Of a stretch of DNA of 64,000 bases, positions 9,541-17,598 are shown piece by piece (position 1 is the first letter of the stretch; each line of letters begins with the position of its first letter). The DNA is from Thiohalophilus thiocyanatoxydans. GTDB lineage: Bacteria > Pseudomonadota > Gammaproteobacteria > UBA6429 > Thiohalophilaceae. The DNA lies in contig NZ_SOQX01000001.1 of NCBI RefSeq assembly GCF_004366735.1, positions 700,394 to 764,393 of the forward strand, read 5' to 3'. The notes under the pieces are model-generated. The model did not search any database. It was not told where the DNA came from and saw only the letters and a program-made list of their open reading frames with translations. The translations under genes were made by a program, and so were the position numbers.

Positions 9541-10740
9541 GTGACAGATGACAACCCGCGCCAGCTGCGCCTGAAAAAACGAGAAGAACGGCGCCTCAAG
9601 ACCGGCCACCTGTGGGTTTACAGTAACGAAGTCGACGTCAAGACGACGCCCCTGACCGAGATTGCGCCGGGTGAACAGCTGCAGATCGCCGATTATCGCG
9701 GCAATGTGCTCGGCTCGGCCTATGTGAATCCCAACAGTCTGATTTGCGCCCGCCTGTTCAGTCATCAGCCCGAGGCCAGCCTGGATGCCGATCTGATCCG
9801 CGGGCGGCTGGAGCGTGCCTTGCAGTTTCGCCATGATCTGTTTGCCGCGCCCCATTACCGGCTGATCTACGGGGAAAGTGATGGATTACCCGGGCTGGTC
9901 GTGGACCGTTACGACCGGATTCTGGTCGTGCAGATCACCACGGTCGGCATGGACGTCCTGCGCGACACTGTTCTGGACGTGCTCGACACGGTATTGCAGC
10001 CGGCGGTGATCTATCTGCGTAACGACAGCAGCGCCCGGGAACAGGAAGGGCTGGAGCGTTATACCACGGTGATCAAGGGGGAACTGCCGGAGCAGATGGA
10101 ACTGATCGAGAATAAAGTCCGTTTTCAGGTCCCCCTGGCCGAGAGCCAGAAGACCGGCTGGTATTTTGATCACCGTCTCAATCGGCTGCGTTGTCAGGCC
10201 TATGCGCCGGGCAAACGGGTGCTGGATGTGTTCTCCTATGTCGGCGCCTGGGGCGTGCAGGCGCTGCACGCCGGCGCCAGTGAAGTGATCTGCGTTGATG
10301 CCTCAAAAGAGTATCTGCAGGTGGCCGAGGCCAATGCCGCCGCGGTCAAATCCGGCGGGCTGGCCACGCTGGACGGTGATGCCTTCGAGGTGCTGCGTCA
10401 ATTGTACGAAGACGGTGAACAGTTCGATATTGTGGTGCTGGATCCCCCGGCATTTATCAAACGGCGCAAGGATATGAAAGAGGGCGAACTGGCCTACCGG
10501 CGTATCAACCGCCTGGCGATGCGTCTGCTGAAAAAGGATGGTCTGCTGATCTCCGCCTCCTGTTCCTATCATCTGGGGCGCAAGAAACTGCTGGATAACA
10601 TCCGCCGTGCGGCCCACAAGCTTGAGCAGGAAGTGCAGGTGCTGGAGCAGGGGCACCAGGGACCGGATCACCCCGTGCACGCCGCCATGCCCGAGACCGA
10701 CTACCTCAAAGCCTATTTTTGTCGATTACTCGCCATGTGA
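9541..10740 (+). CDS. rlmI: 23S rRNA (cytosine-C5) methyltransferase RlmI-like
   Basis: 399 aa, GTG start. The N-terminal PUA-like domain (RLKKREERRLKTGHLWVY) is followed by a Rossmann methyltransferase with VLDVFSYVGAWG (motif I), VLDPPAFIKRR (motif IV) and SCSYHLG carrying the catalytic Cys. RlmI methylates C1962 of 23S rRNA. A four-codon ORF (9530-9544) starts right after the GAGGAT ribosome-binding site, and its TGA overlaps the GTG, so initiation may involve reinitiation. The spacing from GAGG to GTG is otherwise long. Confidence 0.9.
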   Translation: MTDDNPRQLRLKKREERRLKTGHLWVYSNEVDVKTTPLTEIAPGEQLQIADYRGNVLGSAYVNPNSLICARLFSHQPEASLDADLIRGRLERALQFRHDLFAAPHYRLIYGESDGLPGLVVDRYDRILVVQITTVGMDVLRDTVLDVLDTVLQPAVIYLRNDSSAREQEGLERYTTVIKGELPEQMELIENKVRFQVPLAESQKTGWYFDHRLNRLRCQAYAPGKRVLDVFSYVGAWGVQALHAGASEVICVDASKEYLQVAEANAAAVKSGGLATLDGDAFEVLRQLYEDGEQFDIVVLDPPAFIKRRKDMKEGELAYRRINRLAMRLLKKDGLLISASCSYHLGRKKLLDNIRRAAHKLEQEVQVLEQGHQGPDHPVHAAMPETDYLKAYFCRLLAM

Positions 10741-10745
10741 TCGAC

Positions 10746-10827
10746 AGGGACGAGTTACGAGGGCCGAGTGACGAGGCTGTTTTTATTGCTTTTTAACTCG
10801 TCCCTCGTCCCTGGGACCTCGGCCCTT
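10746..10827. repeat. Inverted pair of period-7 repeat arms (AGNNNCG words)
   Basis: The left arm, 10746-10776, is made of heptamers AGGGACG, AGTTACG and two variants in exact register. The right arm, 10795-10827, is the reverse complement of AGGGCCG/AGGGACG-type heptamers. The loop is 18 nt and T-rich. It lies between rlmI and lgt. The same word family occurs between gatA and gatB. Confidence 0.8.
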
Positions 10828-10850
10828 GCTTGATAAGAGAGAATACATTG

Positions 10851-11645
10851 ATGGTTGTTGATTTTGATCCGGTTGCATTCGAACTGTTCGGTTTGAGCGT
10901 CCACTGGTATGGCCTGATGTACCTGGTCGGCTTTGTCGGCGCCTGGTGGCTGGGCCGGTTGCGCGCCCGCCGTCCGGATTCCGGCTGGACGGCGGCCCAG
11001 GTGGATGATTTGCTGTTTTATGCCGGTCTGGGGGTGATCCTCGGGGGGCGGCTGGGTTATGTGCTGTTTTATAACCTGGGGCCGTTTTTCGACGATCCCC
11101 TGATGCTGTTTCGGATCAAGGAGGGCGGCATGTCGTTTCACGGCGGCCTGCTGGGGGTGATGCTGGGGTTGTGGCTGTTTAGCCGCAAGTATCATAAGCG
11201 CTATTTTGTTACACTGGATTTTGTCGCGCCGCTGGTGCCGCTGGGTCTGGGCGCCGGGCGTATCGGGAATTTTATTAATGGCGAACTCTGGGGCAAGCCG
11301 ACCGACTTGCCGTGGGGAATGGTGTTTCCCCTGGCCGGCCCGGAGGCGCGTCATCCCAACCCGCTCTATGAAGCGTTGCTGGAGGGGTTGGTCCTGTTCG
11401 TGATCCTGTGGTGGTTCTCATCACGATCGCGACCGCAACGGGCGGTATCGGGGGTATTTGCCCTGGGTTATGGCGTGTTCCGTTTTGCCGTGGAATTTGT
11501 ACGCACCCCCGACGCGCATATCGGCTACCTGGCCTGGGGCTGGCTGACCATGGGGCAGTTGTTGAGTTTGCCGCTGATTCTCGCGGGGCTGTTCCTGCTC
11601 GGGCTCGCTTACCGCCGGCCTTCCCGGCGACAGCAAGAAATATAA
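10851..11645 (+). CDS. lgt: Prolipoprotein diacylglyceryl transferase
   Basis: 264 aa from the ATG at 10851 ([13 protein letters not shown]). This inner-membrane enzyme transfers diacylglycerol from phosphatidylglycerol to the lipobox Cys of prolipoproteins. The Lgt signature [15 protein letters not shown] is intact, HGGLLG is present, and about seven hydrophobic segments are visible. lgt is followed by thyA in enterobacteria, and here one extra gene lies between them. RlpA and the small lipoprotein encoded in this window are likely clients. Confidence 0.96.
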   Translation: MVVDFDPVAFELFGLSVHWYGLMYLVGFVGAWWLGRLRARRPDSGWTAAQVDDLLFYAGLGVILGGRLGYVLFYNLGPFFDDPLMLFRIKEGGMSFHGGLLGVMLGLWLFSRKYHKRYFVTLDFVAPLVPLGLGAGRIGNFINGELWGKPTDLPWGMVFPLAGPEARHPNPLYEALLEGLVLFVILWWFSSRSRPQRAVSGVFALGYGVFRFAVEFVRTPDAHIGYLAWGWLTMGQLLSLPLILAGLFLLGLAYRRPSRRQQEI

Positions 11646-11730
11646 AATAATGTGATGAAAGTCTAAAAAAAATCGGGGGGTAACCGATAACCCCTGGGTA
11701 AGCCCCCCACCTTCATAAGGGAGATAAACT

Positions 11731-12660
11731 ATGTACGCACTAGCCAAACGTGTACTGACTGCCGGACTGCTGCTGTGTTTCAGTCTGGGTGCCGGTGCCG
11801 CATCGCTTAAACCTTTTTCCCTGGCCGGGATCGCCGAAAGCGAGATGTCCCGGGTGGTGGATGACGTTGAAAAACGTCTGAAACGGGACGGTTTCGAGAT
11901 CATCGGAACCTATCAGCCCTACGAGGGGGCACACATTTTCGCGGTCACCAGCGAAGCATTGAAGCAGGCGGCCACGCAAAGCGATTACGGCGGCTTTGGT
12001 GCCGTGATCAAGGTCTCTGTCACCCGGGCAAATGACGGCAAACAGGTGCAGGTCAGTTATAACAATCCCGAATACATTGGCCTGGCCTATAACATGAATA
12101 CCCGTCTGGAGGAGACCAAGCGCCGTCTCGGCGAAGCCATTGGTTTTGAAAAGGATTTCGGTGGCGATGGCATCGACGAGGACAAACTGCCGGAATATAA
12201 CTATACCTTCGGACTGGAGGATTTTTACGGGCACCTTGAGCTTGCCGATCATGGCAGTCACGACAAGGCGATACGCGAAGTTGAAAAGGGGTTGGCAAAC
12301 AATGATTTCGGTATCGGGAGGGTCTATAAAATCGAGATTCCGGGCAAGCAACAGGTTGTGTATGGCCTGAGTCTGCAGGCTGACGTTGACGAAGAGAAGT
12401 TTCTTAATGACGAATTTGTCATGAACGTGATCGACCATCAGGAGCTGAGACGCACCCCGCACCTGCCTTACGAAATCATGGTCAACGGCAGTGACGTGTT
12501 CGCCCTGCATCCCCATTTTCGTCTGGCGGTGCAATTTCCCGATCTGCGCATGTTTGGCGAACACAGCTTCGGTAAACTGATGGACCTGCCCTATGTCTAT
12601 GAGGAATTCTTTATCCAGGCAGTCGGCGGTCAAGGGCTGGCTGCTGATGATGACTGGTAA
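11731..12660 (+). CDS. Exported protein of unknown function
   Basis: 309 aa with a clean signal peptide (about residues 1-24, hydrophobic VLTAGLLLCFSLGAGA and cleavage near AGA-ASL). Ribosome-binding site AAGGGAG. I do not recognise the family with certainty. Two halves look loosely alike: each has a long charged helix, then beta-rich stretches with an FAV/FAL core (HIFAVTSEA near residue 72, VFALHPHFRL near 257). That hints at an internal duplication, possibly DUF302-like, but this is a guess. It lies between lgt and thyA, and the C-rich/G-rich leader at 11673-11712 can form a stem. Confidence 0.7.
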   Translation: MYALAKRVLTAGLLLCFSLGAGAASLKPFSLAGIAESEMSRVVDDVEKRLKRDGFEIIGTYQPYEGAHIFAVTSEALKQAATQSDYGGFGAVIKVSVTRANDGKQVQVSYNNPEYIGLAYNMNTRLEETKRRLGEAIGFEKDFGGDGIDEDKLPEYNYTFGLEDFYGHLELADHGSHDKAIREVEKGLANNDFGIGRVYKIEIPGKQQVVYGLSLQADVDEEKFLNDEFVMNVIDHQELRRTPHLPYEIMVNGSDVFALHPHFRLAVQFPDLRMFGEHSFGKLMDLPYVYEEFFIQAVGGQGLAADDDW

Positions 12661-12719
12661 CATATAGCCCGTCGGCCCGGTTCGCATCCACCATGGATGC
12701 CACGCCGCGCCTGTGTATA

Positions 12720-12805
12720 ACCACCGAAAGCAGTGAAGGCACTGAGTTAATTTGTCGGGCCGGCCTCGGCAACATTCTCAGTGTTGCTTCATTGTCTTCG
12801 GTGGT
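12720..12805. repeat. Inverted pair of period-9 repeat arms upstream of thyA
   Basis: The left arm, 12720-12746, is three nonamers (ACCACCGAA, AGCAGTGAA and a third). The right arm, 12777-12805, is their imperfect reverse complement. The loop is 30 nt. The outermost nonamer pairs perfectly. Related words form the inner pair at 27418-27478. It sits 88 nt upstream of the thyA start, so it may belong to the leader. Confidence 0.75.
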
Positions 12806-12892
12806 TTTTATTGCGCATTGGGCAATAGTCCCGGGCGTAACGGGCATGATAAGATCGCCGACCAGAAGCTATTTCAGAATGAGGCGCAGGCA

Positions 12893-13726
12893 GTGAAACA
12901 GTATCTCGAGCTGATGCGGCATGTCCGGGATAACGGCACGCGCAAGGACGATCGGACCGGCACCGGCACCCTCAGTGTGTTTGGCCATCAGATGCGGTTC
13001 GATCTGGCGCAGGGTTTTCCGTTGGTGACCACCAAGCGCCTGCATCTGCGTTCCATTATCCATGAACTGCTGTGGTTTTTGCGGGGTGATACCAATACGG
13101 CTTATCTGCACGATAACAAGGTAACCATCTGGGATGAATGGGCCGATGAAAACGGCAACCTCGGGCCGATCTACGGCAGTCAGTGGCGCTCCTGGCCGAC
13201 TCCCGATGGGCGGCATATCGATCAGATCAGCCAGGTGCTCGAGCAGCTCAGGGACAAGCCCGATTCACGGCGGATCATCGTCAGCGCCTGGAATGTGGCT
13301 GACCTGCCCGACGAGTCCATCTCGCCGCAGGACAATGCCCGTAACAATAAAATGGCACTGGCGCCCTGCCATGCCTTTTTCCAGTTCTATGTGGCCGACG
13401 GCAAGCTCTCCTGCCAGTTATATCAACGCAGTGCCGATATCTTCCTCGGCGTGCCGTTCAATATCGCCTCCTATGCCCTGCTGACCATGATGATGGCCCA
13501 GGTCAGTAATCTACAGCCGGGCGACTTTGTCCATACTCTGGGTGACGCCCATCTGTATCGCAATCATCTCGAGCAGGCCGACGAGCAGCTGAGCCGGCAG
13601 CCCTATCCGTTACCGACCATGAAGATCAATCCGGCCATCGACAACCTGTTCGATTTTCGCTTTGACGATTTCGAGCTGGTCGATTACCAGTATCATCCGC
13701 ATATCAAGGCGAAGGTGGCGATTTAA
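12893..13726 (+). CDS. thyA: Thymidylate synthase
   Basis: 277 aa from the GTG at 12893, chosen because the protein then begins [18 protein letters not shown], which aligns with the start of E. coli ThyA. It converts dUMP to dTMP using methylene-tetrahydrofolate. [12 protein letters not shown] contains the catalytic Cys, and [16 protein letters not shown] and [13 protein letters not shown] [12 protein letters not shown] are conserved. A short insertion ([10 protein letters not shown]) relative to E. coli is common in other lineages. folA, which recycles the dihydrofolate produced, follows 284 nt downstream. Confidence 0.97.
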   Translation: MKQYLELMRHVRDNGTRKDDRTGTGTLSVFGHQMRFDLAQGFPLVTTKRLHLRSIIHELLWFLRGDTNTAYLHDNKVTIWDEWADENGNLGPIYGSQWRSWPTPDGRHIDQISQVLEQLRDKPDSRRIIVSAWNVADLPDESISPQDNARNNKMALAPCHAFFQFYVADGKLSCQLYQRSADIFLGVPFNIASYALLTMMMAQVSNLQPGDFVHTLGDAHLYRNHLEQADEQLSRQPYPLPTMKINPAIDNLFDFRFDDFELVDYQYHPHIKAKVAI

Positions 13727-13731
13727 ATAAA

Positions 13732-13773
13732 AGTTGGCAGTCGGCAGTCATAAGTCGTAAGTCACAGGTCAGG
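13732..13773 (+). repeat. Single period-7 repeat arm (AGTYNNN words) after thyA
   Basis: Six consecutive heptamers in register (first AGTTGGC, then AGTCGGC) start 6 nt after the thyA stop. Unlike the other loci no inverted partner arm is visible downstream. Instead the array runs directly into a REP-like hairpin. The same words occur at 45579-45613 and 45820-45847. Confidence 0.7.
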
Positions 13774-13794
13774 TTGCGCGCAGCGCTACCTGAC
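13768..13794. repeat. REP-like hairpin, copy 1
   Basis: GTCAGGT and ACCTGAC close a stem that continues as GCGC/GCGC past a T:T mismatch, with a 3-nt loop. Copies lie at 13916-13942 and 45658-45684 in the same orientation. Confidence 0.75.
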
Positions 13795-13915
13795 ACTCCG
13801 GGATGAAATTGATGGTCGTTAGGGAATGTCACGCAGGCTGTCGCCAGCGTGACCTACGCAACTGTGATTGATTCTGACGAGGGAAATACTTTCCAGAGAT
13901 GTTGAAGCTGCGTAG

Positions 13916-13942
13916 GTCAGGTTGCGCATAGCGCTACCTGAC
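13916..13942. repeat. REP-like hairpin, copy 2
   Basis: Same hairpin as at 13768-13794 with loop ATA. The 11 bases TGCGTAGGTCA at 13909-13919 are the exact reverse complement of 13850-13860, and GTCACGC at 13828 pairs with GCGTGAC at 13847. Most of the thyA-folA spacer is therefore palindromic, like a small non-autonomous element. Confidence 0.7.
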
Positions 13943-14010
13943 ATTCTTCGTATCACCTTGCCACGGTAATTGAGCAGGGAGAAGGAATATTGTCCAAAGG
14001 ATACTGAAAT

Positions 14011-14517
14011 ATGTCACAGGATAAATCACCACGAATATCGCTGATCGCGGCGTTGACGCCGCAACGGGTGATCGGGATTGAGAACCGCCTGCCCTGGCGT
14101 CTGCCGGCGGATATGCAGTGGTTCCGCAAACACACCCTGGGAAAACCGATTGTAATGGGACGCAAGACCTTTGAATCGTTCGGTGGCAAGCCGCTGCCCA
14201 AGCGCCCCAATATTGTTATCAGTCGTGACACGAACTACCAGGCCGAAGGCGCGGTGGTGGTCCATTCGATTGAGGCGGCCATCGAAGCGGCCGGGGATGT
14301 GGACGAGATCATGATCATCGGCGGTGCGGCCTTCTTTGAACAGACCCTGTCGCGTGCCGATCGCCTGTATCTGACCTGGGTGGATGCCGACATCGAAGGC
14401 GATACCTGGTTTCCCGAATTCGATCCGAACGAGTGGCAGGAAACCGAACGCCACCACCATCCCGCCGACGATAAAAACCCCTATCCCCACGATTACGTCA
14501 TTCTGGATAGGCGTTAA
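14011..14517 (+). CDS. folA: Dihydrofolate reductase, type I
   Basis: 168 aa. It reduces dihydrofolate to tetrahydrofolate with NADPH. ISLIAALTPQRVIGIENRLPWRLPADM holds the nucleotide and substrate loop with the catalytic Asp. GKPIVMGRKTFESFG and IMIIGGAAFFEQ are the NADPH-binding signatures. AAAGGA precedes the ATG. It is convergent with apaH across a nested repeat. folA and apaH are also neighbours in E. coli. Confidence 0.97.
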   Translation: MSQDKSPRISLIAALTPQRVIGIENRLPWRLPADMQWFRKHTLGKPIVMGRKTFESFGGKPLPKRPNIVISRDTNYQAEGAVVVHSIEAAIEAAGDVDEIMIIGGAAFFEQTLSRADRLYLTWVDADIEGDTWFPEFDPNEWQETERHHHPADDKNPYPHDYVILDRR

Positions 14518-14545
14518 TCGCACCGGGCGATATCAAGAAAAATTT

Positions 14546-14734
14546 ACCGCAGAGACGCAGAGTTCACAGAGTAATTTTGAATTCTGAATGTTTAATGTTG
14601 AATTGGGTAAATTACAGGCTCTAAGAGATACCTGATAATCTATGTAATAGATCCGCACTGTCGAATACAAACATTCAAAACTCAACATTCAACATTAATA
14701 ATTATATCTTCGCGGTTCTCTGCGTCTCTGCGGT
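14546..14734. repeat. Nested double inverted repeat: period-9 outer arms, period-7 inner arms
   Basis: Outer left arm 14546-14572 is nonamers ACCGCAGAG, ACGCAGAGT and a variant. Outer right arm 14708-14734 is the reverse complement of such nonamers. Inside, left arm 14575-14602 is four heptamers (TTTTGAA-like, including TGTTGAA), and right arm 14671-14697 is their reverse complement. About 68 nt of unrelated sequence sits in the middle. The whole block fills the spacer between the convergent folA and apaH stop codons. Confidence 0.85.
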
Positions 14735-14740
14735 AAAAAA

Positions 14741-15574
14741 TCAGGGTGTACCGGGTTGGCAGTTCCGGGGGCACTGGTGGGTGATGTGCCGGTTGGCGGG
14801 CTGGCCGAGCTGGTAGGCGGTGAGCTGGCCGCCCCAGACGCAGCCGGTGTCGATGGCGTGGACGTTGTCCTGTACGTGCAGGCCCAGGGCGGCCCAGTGG
14901 CCGAACAGGATGGGGGTGTCGAATTCGACCCGTTGGGGCAGGTTGTACCAGGGATAGCAGTCGGCAGGCGGGTCGGCGGGCGTGCCCTTGGCTTTCAAAT
15001 CCAACGAACCGTCACTTTTGCAAAAACGCATGCGGGTAAAGGCGTTGCAGATAAAGCGCAGCCGATCCCGGCCTTCGAGTTGTTCCGACCAGTATGCCGG
15101 CTGATCGCCGTACATATGTTGAAAAAACGCGTGATAGTCGTCGCCACGCAATACTGCCTCGAGTTCGCCTGCGTACTGTTGTGCCTGGGCCAGGCTCCAG
15201 AGCGGGTAGATGCCCGCATGTACCATGCAATAATCGAGGCCGGTATCGTAATGCAGTAACGGACGTTGGCGTAACCAGTCCAGCAGCTCCGTACTATCCG
15301 GCGCCTCCAGTATGGCTTGCATGCTTGCATCGTTTGTGCTGCCGACCCCTTCGGCCAGCGCCAACAGATGCAGATCATGGTTGCCCAGAACAGTGATAAC
15401 CGATTGCTCGATGGATTTGACGAAGCGCAGGCATTCCAGCGATTTGGGACCACGGTTAACCAGATCCCCGACCAGCCAGAGTTGATCGCGCCCGGGGTCG
15501 AAGTGCAGTTTATCCAGCAGGGCACGAAATTCGTCATAGCAACCCTGCAGGTCGCCAATCGCATACACAGCCAT
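14741..15574 (-). CDS. apaH: Bis(5'-nucleosyl)-tetraphosphatase, symmetrical
   Basis: 277 aa from the ATG at 15574 (AGGA 6 nt upstream). It hydrolyses Ap4A to two ADP. Metallophosphatase motifs are clear: AIGDLQGCYDEF, LVGDLVNRGPKSLE and VLGNHDLHLL at the N-terminus, VHAGIYP in the middle and GHWAALGL near the end. Its ATG shares one base with the TGA of the upstream methyltransferase gene (TGATG), so translation is coupled. Confidence 0.96.
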   Translation of the reverse strand: MAVYAIGDLQGCYDEFRALLDKLHFDPGRDQLWLVGDLVNRGPKSLECLRFVKSIEQSVITVLGNHDLHLLALAEGVGSTNDASMQAILEAPDSTELLDWLRQRPLLHYDTGLDYCMVHAGIYPLWSLAQAQQYAGELEAVLRGDDYHAFFQHMYGDQPAYWSEQLEGRDRLRFICNAFTRMRFCKSDGSLDLKAKGTPADPPADCYPWYNLPQRVEFDTPILFGHWAALGLHVQDNVHAIDTGCVWGGQLTAYQLGQPANRHITHQCPRNCQPGTP

Positions 15575-16179
15575 CACTTATCCTGTTTTTTCAATTCTAT
15601 CTGGTGGAACCAGCCACCCGGTGCCAGACGGGTCTCCTCGACCAGCTGTAGCTCGGGACATTGTGCCAGCAGGGGTTCGAGTACCACATCGGTCCGGGTG
15701 GCAATATGGCGAATTACCCCGTTCAGGGCTCGGCGTAGCGGTGCACGCTGGCCGTGGCGCAGGAATTTGTCGAGGATCAGAATCCGCCCCCCGGTCCGCA
15801 CGACCCGTGTCGCTTCGCGCAGGGCCTGCTCCGGGTGGGGGACCACCGCGAGAATCAGATGCATGAGCACGATATCAAACTGCTGTTCGCCATAAGGTAG
15901 GCGCATGACATCGCCGCAATGCAGCCGGATGTCGTCCCGTTGTCCAACGCGGTGTTGCGCACGGCGTAACATCGCCGTGGTCAGATCGATTCCAACATAG
16001 GACGGACCGGCGGGCAGGTCGGGAATATCCAGACCGGTACCGATTCCGCTGAGCAGAATGGTTTGATCCCGCACATCGCCCAATCGCGCAAGGCTGTTGC
16101 GCCGCATCCCGGCGGTGGGTCCGTTGACGATTAAATCATAAAAAGGCGCGAGCAGGGTATAACTGTGCTTGAGCGACAT
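15574..16179 (-). CDS. Class I SAM-dependent methyltransferase, inserted between apaG and apaH
   Basis: 201 aa from the ATG at 16179, which lies 4 nt after the apaG stop. Motif I reads ILLSGIGTGLDIPDL, and the acidic motif II is VGIDLTTAMLRRA. FDIVLMHLILAVVPHPEQAL is the motif IV region of UbiE-like (Methyltransf_11) enzymes. The substrate is unknown. E. coli has no such gene between apaG and apaH, but the tight coupling on both sides shows that it belongs to this operon. Confidence 0.85.
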   Translation of the reverse strand: MSLKHSYTLLAPFYDLIVNGPTAGMRRNSLARLGDVRDQTILLSGIGTGLDIPDLPAGPSYVGIDLTTAMLRRAQHRVGQRDDIRLHCGDVMRLPYGEQQFDIVLMHLILAVVPHPEQALREATRVVRTGGRILILDKFLRHGQRAPLRRALNGVIRHIATRTDVVLEPLLAQCPELQLVEETRLAPGGWFHQIELKKQDK

Positions 16180-16183
16180 CGCG

Positions 16184-16570
16184 TCAGTGCAGCGTACGCG
16201 GTATCGCCAGGGTAAAGGCGGGGATCTCCGCCTCGAATTCGACGCCGTCATCGGCAAGCATATGGTAGGTGCCCTGCATGCTGCCAACCGGGGTCTCCAG
16301 TACGGTGCCGCTGGTATAGCGATAACCGTCGCCGGGCTTGATATGGGGCTGTTCACCAACCACGCCTTCGCCCTCGACCTCCTGGACCTTGCCTTCGGCA
16401 TCGGTAATGATCCAGTGGCGGCTCAGCAGCTTGGCCGGCACAGATCCCTCATTGCGGATCGTGATGGTATAGGAGAAGACATAACGATCCTGCTCGGGAT
16501 CCGACTGCTCCTCGATATACGCGGTTTCCACATCGACTTGCGCGTTATAGGTCTGGTTGGTCTGTTCCAT
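16184..16570 (-). CDS. apaG: ApaG protein
   Basis: 128 aa, the usual length. It has the beta-sandwich ApaG domain, with YVFSYTITIRNEGSVPAKLLSRHWIITDA and YTSGTVLETPVGSMQGTY as family signatures. The molecular role is unclear. ApaG is conserved next to rsmA and apaH, as here, and bacterial mutants have been linked to Co2+ resistance and Mg2+ efflux. Confidence 0.96.
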   Translation of the reverse strand: MEQTNQTYNAQVDVETAYIEEQSDPEQDRYVFSYTITIRNEGSVPAKLLSRHWIITDAEGKVQEVEGEGVVGEQPHIKPGDGYRYTSGTVLETPVGSMQGTYHMLADDGVEFEAEIPAFTLAIPRTLH

Positions 16571-16827
16571 GTAACAACTCGTTTGCTATTGGTGTACGTG
16601 TCCGGACGCTGATCATCGCGGGGCTTGATGCGCTAGTTTACCGTCATTTTGGCCCGCTTGATAACCGCTTTCTCGATCGTTGGTGTTCCAGTGGATCGTG
16701 ACAGTTAAAAACCCTGTCGACATTATGGCGATGAGCCGGATAACAGCTTCAATGTGTCGCCGGCAATCATGACAGGCAAATAGCGGCCCGGCTTCGCCGG
16801 CGAGGGCACGTTTTTGAGGTGCCTTAC

Positions 16828-17340
16828 TCACTCCCCCATGCGCAAACGGCCGGTCGGGTGTTGGTGTTGATCGATCAGGCCCTGTTCCAGTAACCACTGA
16901 CAGGCCTCCCCGGCATCCTCCTCGAACCAGCGCCGGGCCGAGCCCAGCCGGAAACTGTAGCCCCAGCGATCCATATCCTGCCACATGCGTTGGCGGCCCA
17001 CGCCCGGCAGCTGATCGGCGAGCAGAATTTGCAGATAACAGACGGCGTTCTCTTCATCATACCCGCCCCCGGCATCGGTATGCAGCCGGGCACGGCGTCG
17101 GGTGTCCATGCAGATATAATGGCAGGCCTCGTGCAGGGCCGATTGCACCGGGGTGTGTGGACGAATGAACAGTTGCCGGCCGATCAGACCGGCCTCGGGA
17201 TCGCCCCAGAAACTGCCGGGCAGTGGCGTCGGCGCATCGATCAGCACCACTTCCAGATCATAGCGGGCTAACAGTTGTCGCAGCACGGGCAAGCCGGCTT
17301 CGGTGCAAGGCATCACGTCAGATGTGGCAGGAACAGTCAT
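16828..17340 (-). CDS. Conserved protein with HEACH metallopeptidase-like motif
   Basis: 170 aa. HEACHYICMDTRRRARLHTD (about residues 69-88) contains a HExxH motif, and EENAVCYLQILLAD downstream supplies a Glu that could be a third zinc ligand. The layout recalls small zinc-dependent peptidases, but I cannot name the family. No signal peptide. It sits between rsmA and apaG with sizeable gaps on both sides (258 and 257 nt), so cotranscription is uncertain. Confidence 0.7.
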   Translation of the reverse strand: MTVPATSDVMPCTEAGLPVLRQLLARYDLEVVLIDAPTPLPGSFWGDPEAGLIGRQLFIRPHTPVQSALHEACHYICMDTRRRARLHTDAGGGYDEENAVCYLQILLADQLPGVGRQRMWQDMDRWGYSFRLGSARRWFEEDAGEACQWLLEQGLIDQHQHPTGRLRMGE

Positions 17341-17598
17341 GACTGGATTTTATCATGACCTGCCGGGAAACCGGAGCGGGGGATCCCATGCCGATAACAG
17401 CAGACCGGCGAATTGAAGGATTCGGATTACCGGTATTCTGCGTGCGAGATGACAGCGGGGATGACGAGAATGATGCCAACTCAGTTTATCTCGATGAATC
17501 GGGCGTTTTTATTCCGTCATCAGAAAAGATGAAACAGCTGGTCCGAGCAGGTACCGGCAGGGGCAGCTTGCAAAGAGCAAAGTGGTCGGGGCGTCTCG

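Noticed and set aside
13732..13773. CRISPR-like array
   Set aside because: The repeats are 7 nt, contiguous and degenerate with no spacers, so they are not CRISPR. The same holds for the other arm loci.
16613..16984. 123-codon minus frame between apaG and the HEACH gene
   Set aside because: It overlaps the HEACH gene in another frame and has no motif or ribosome-binding site.
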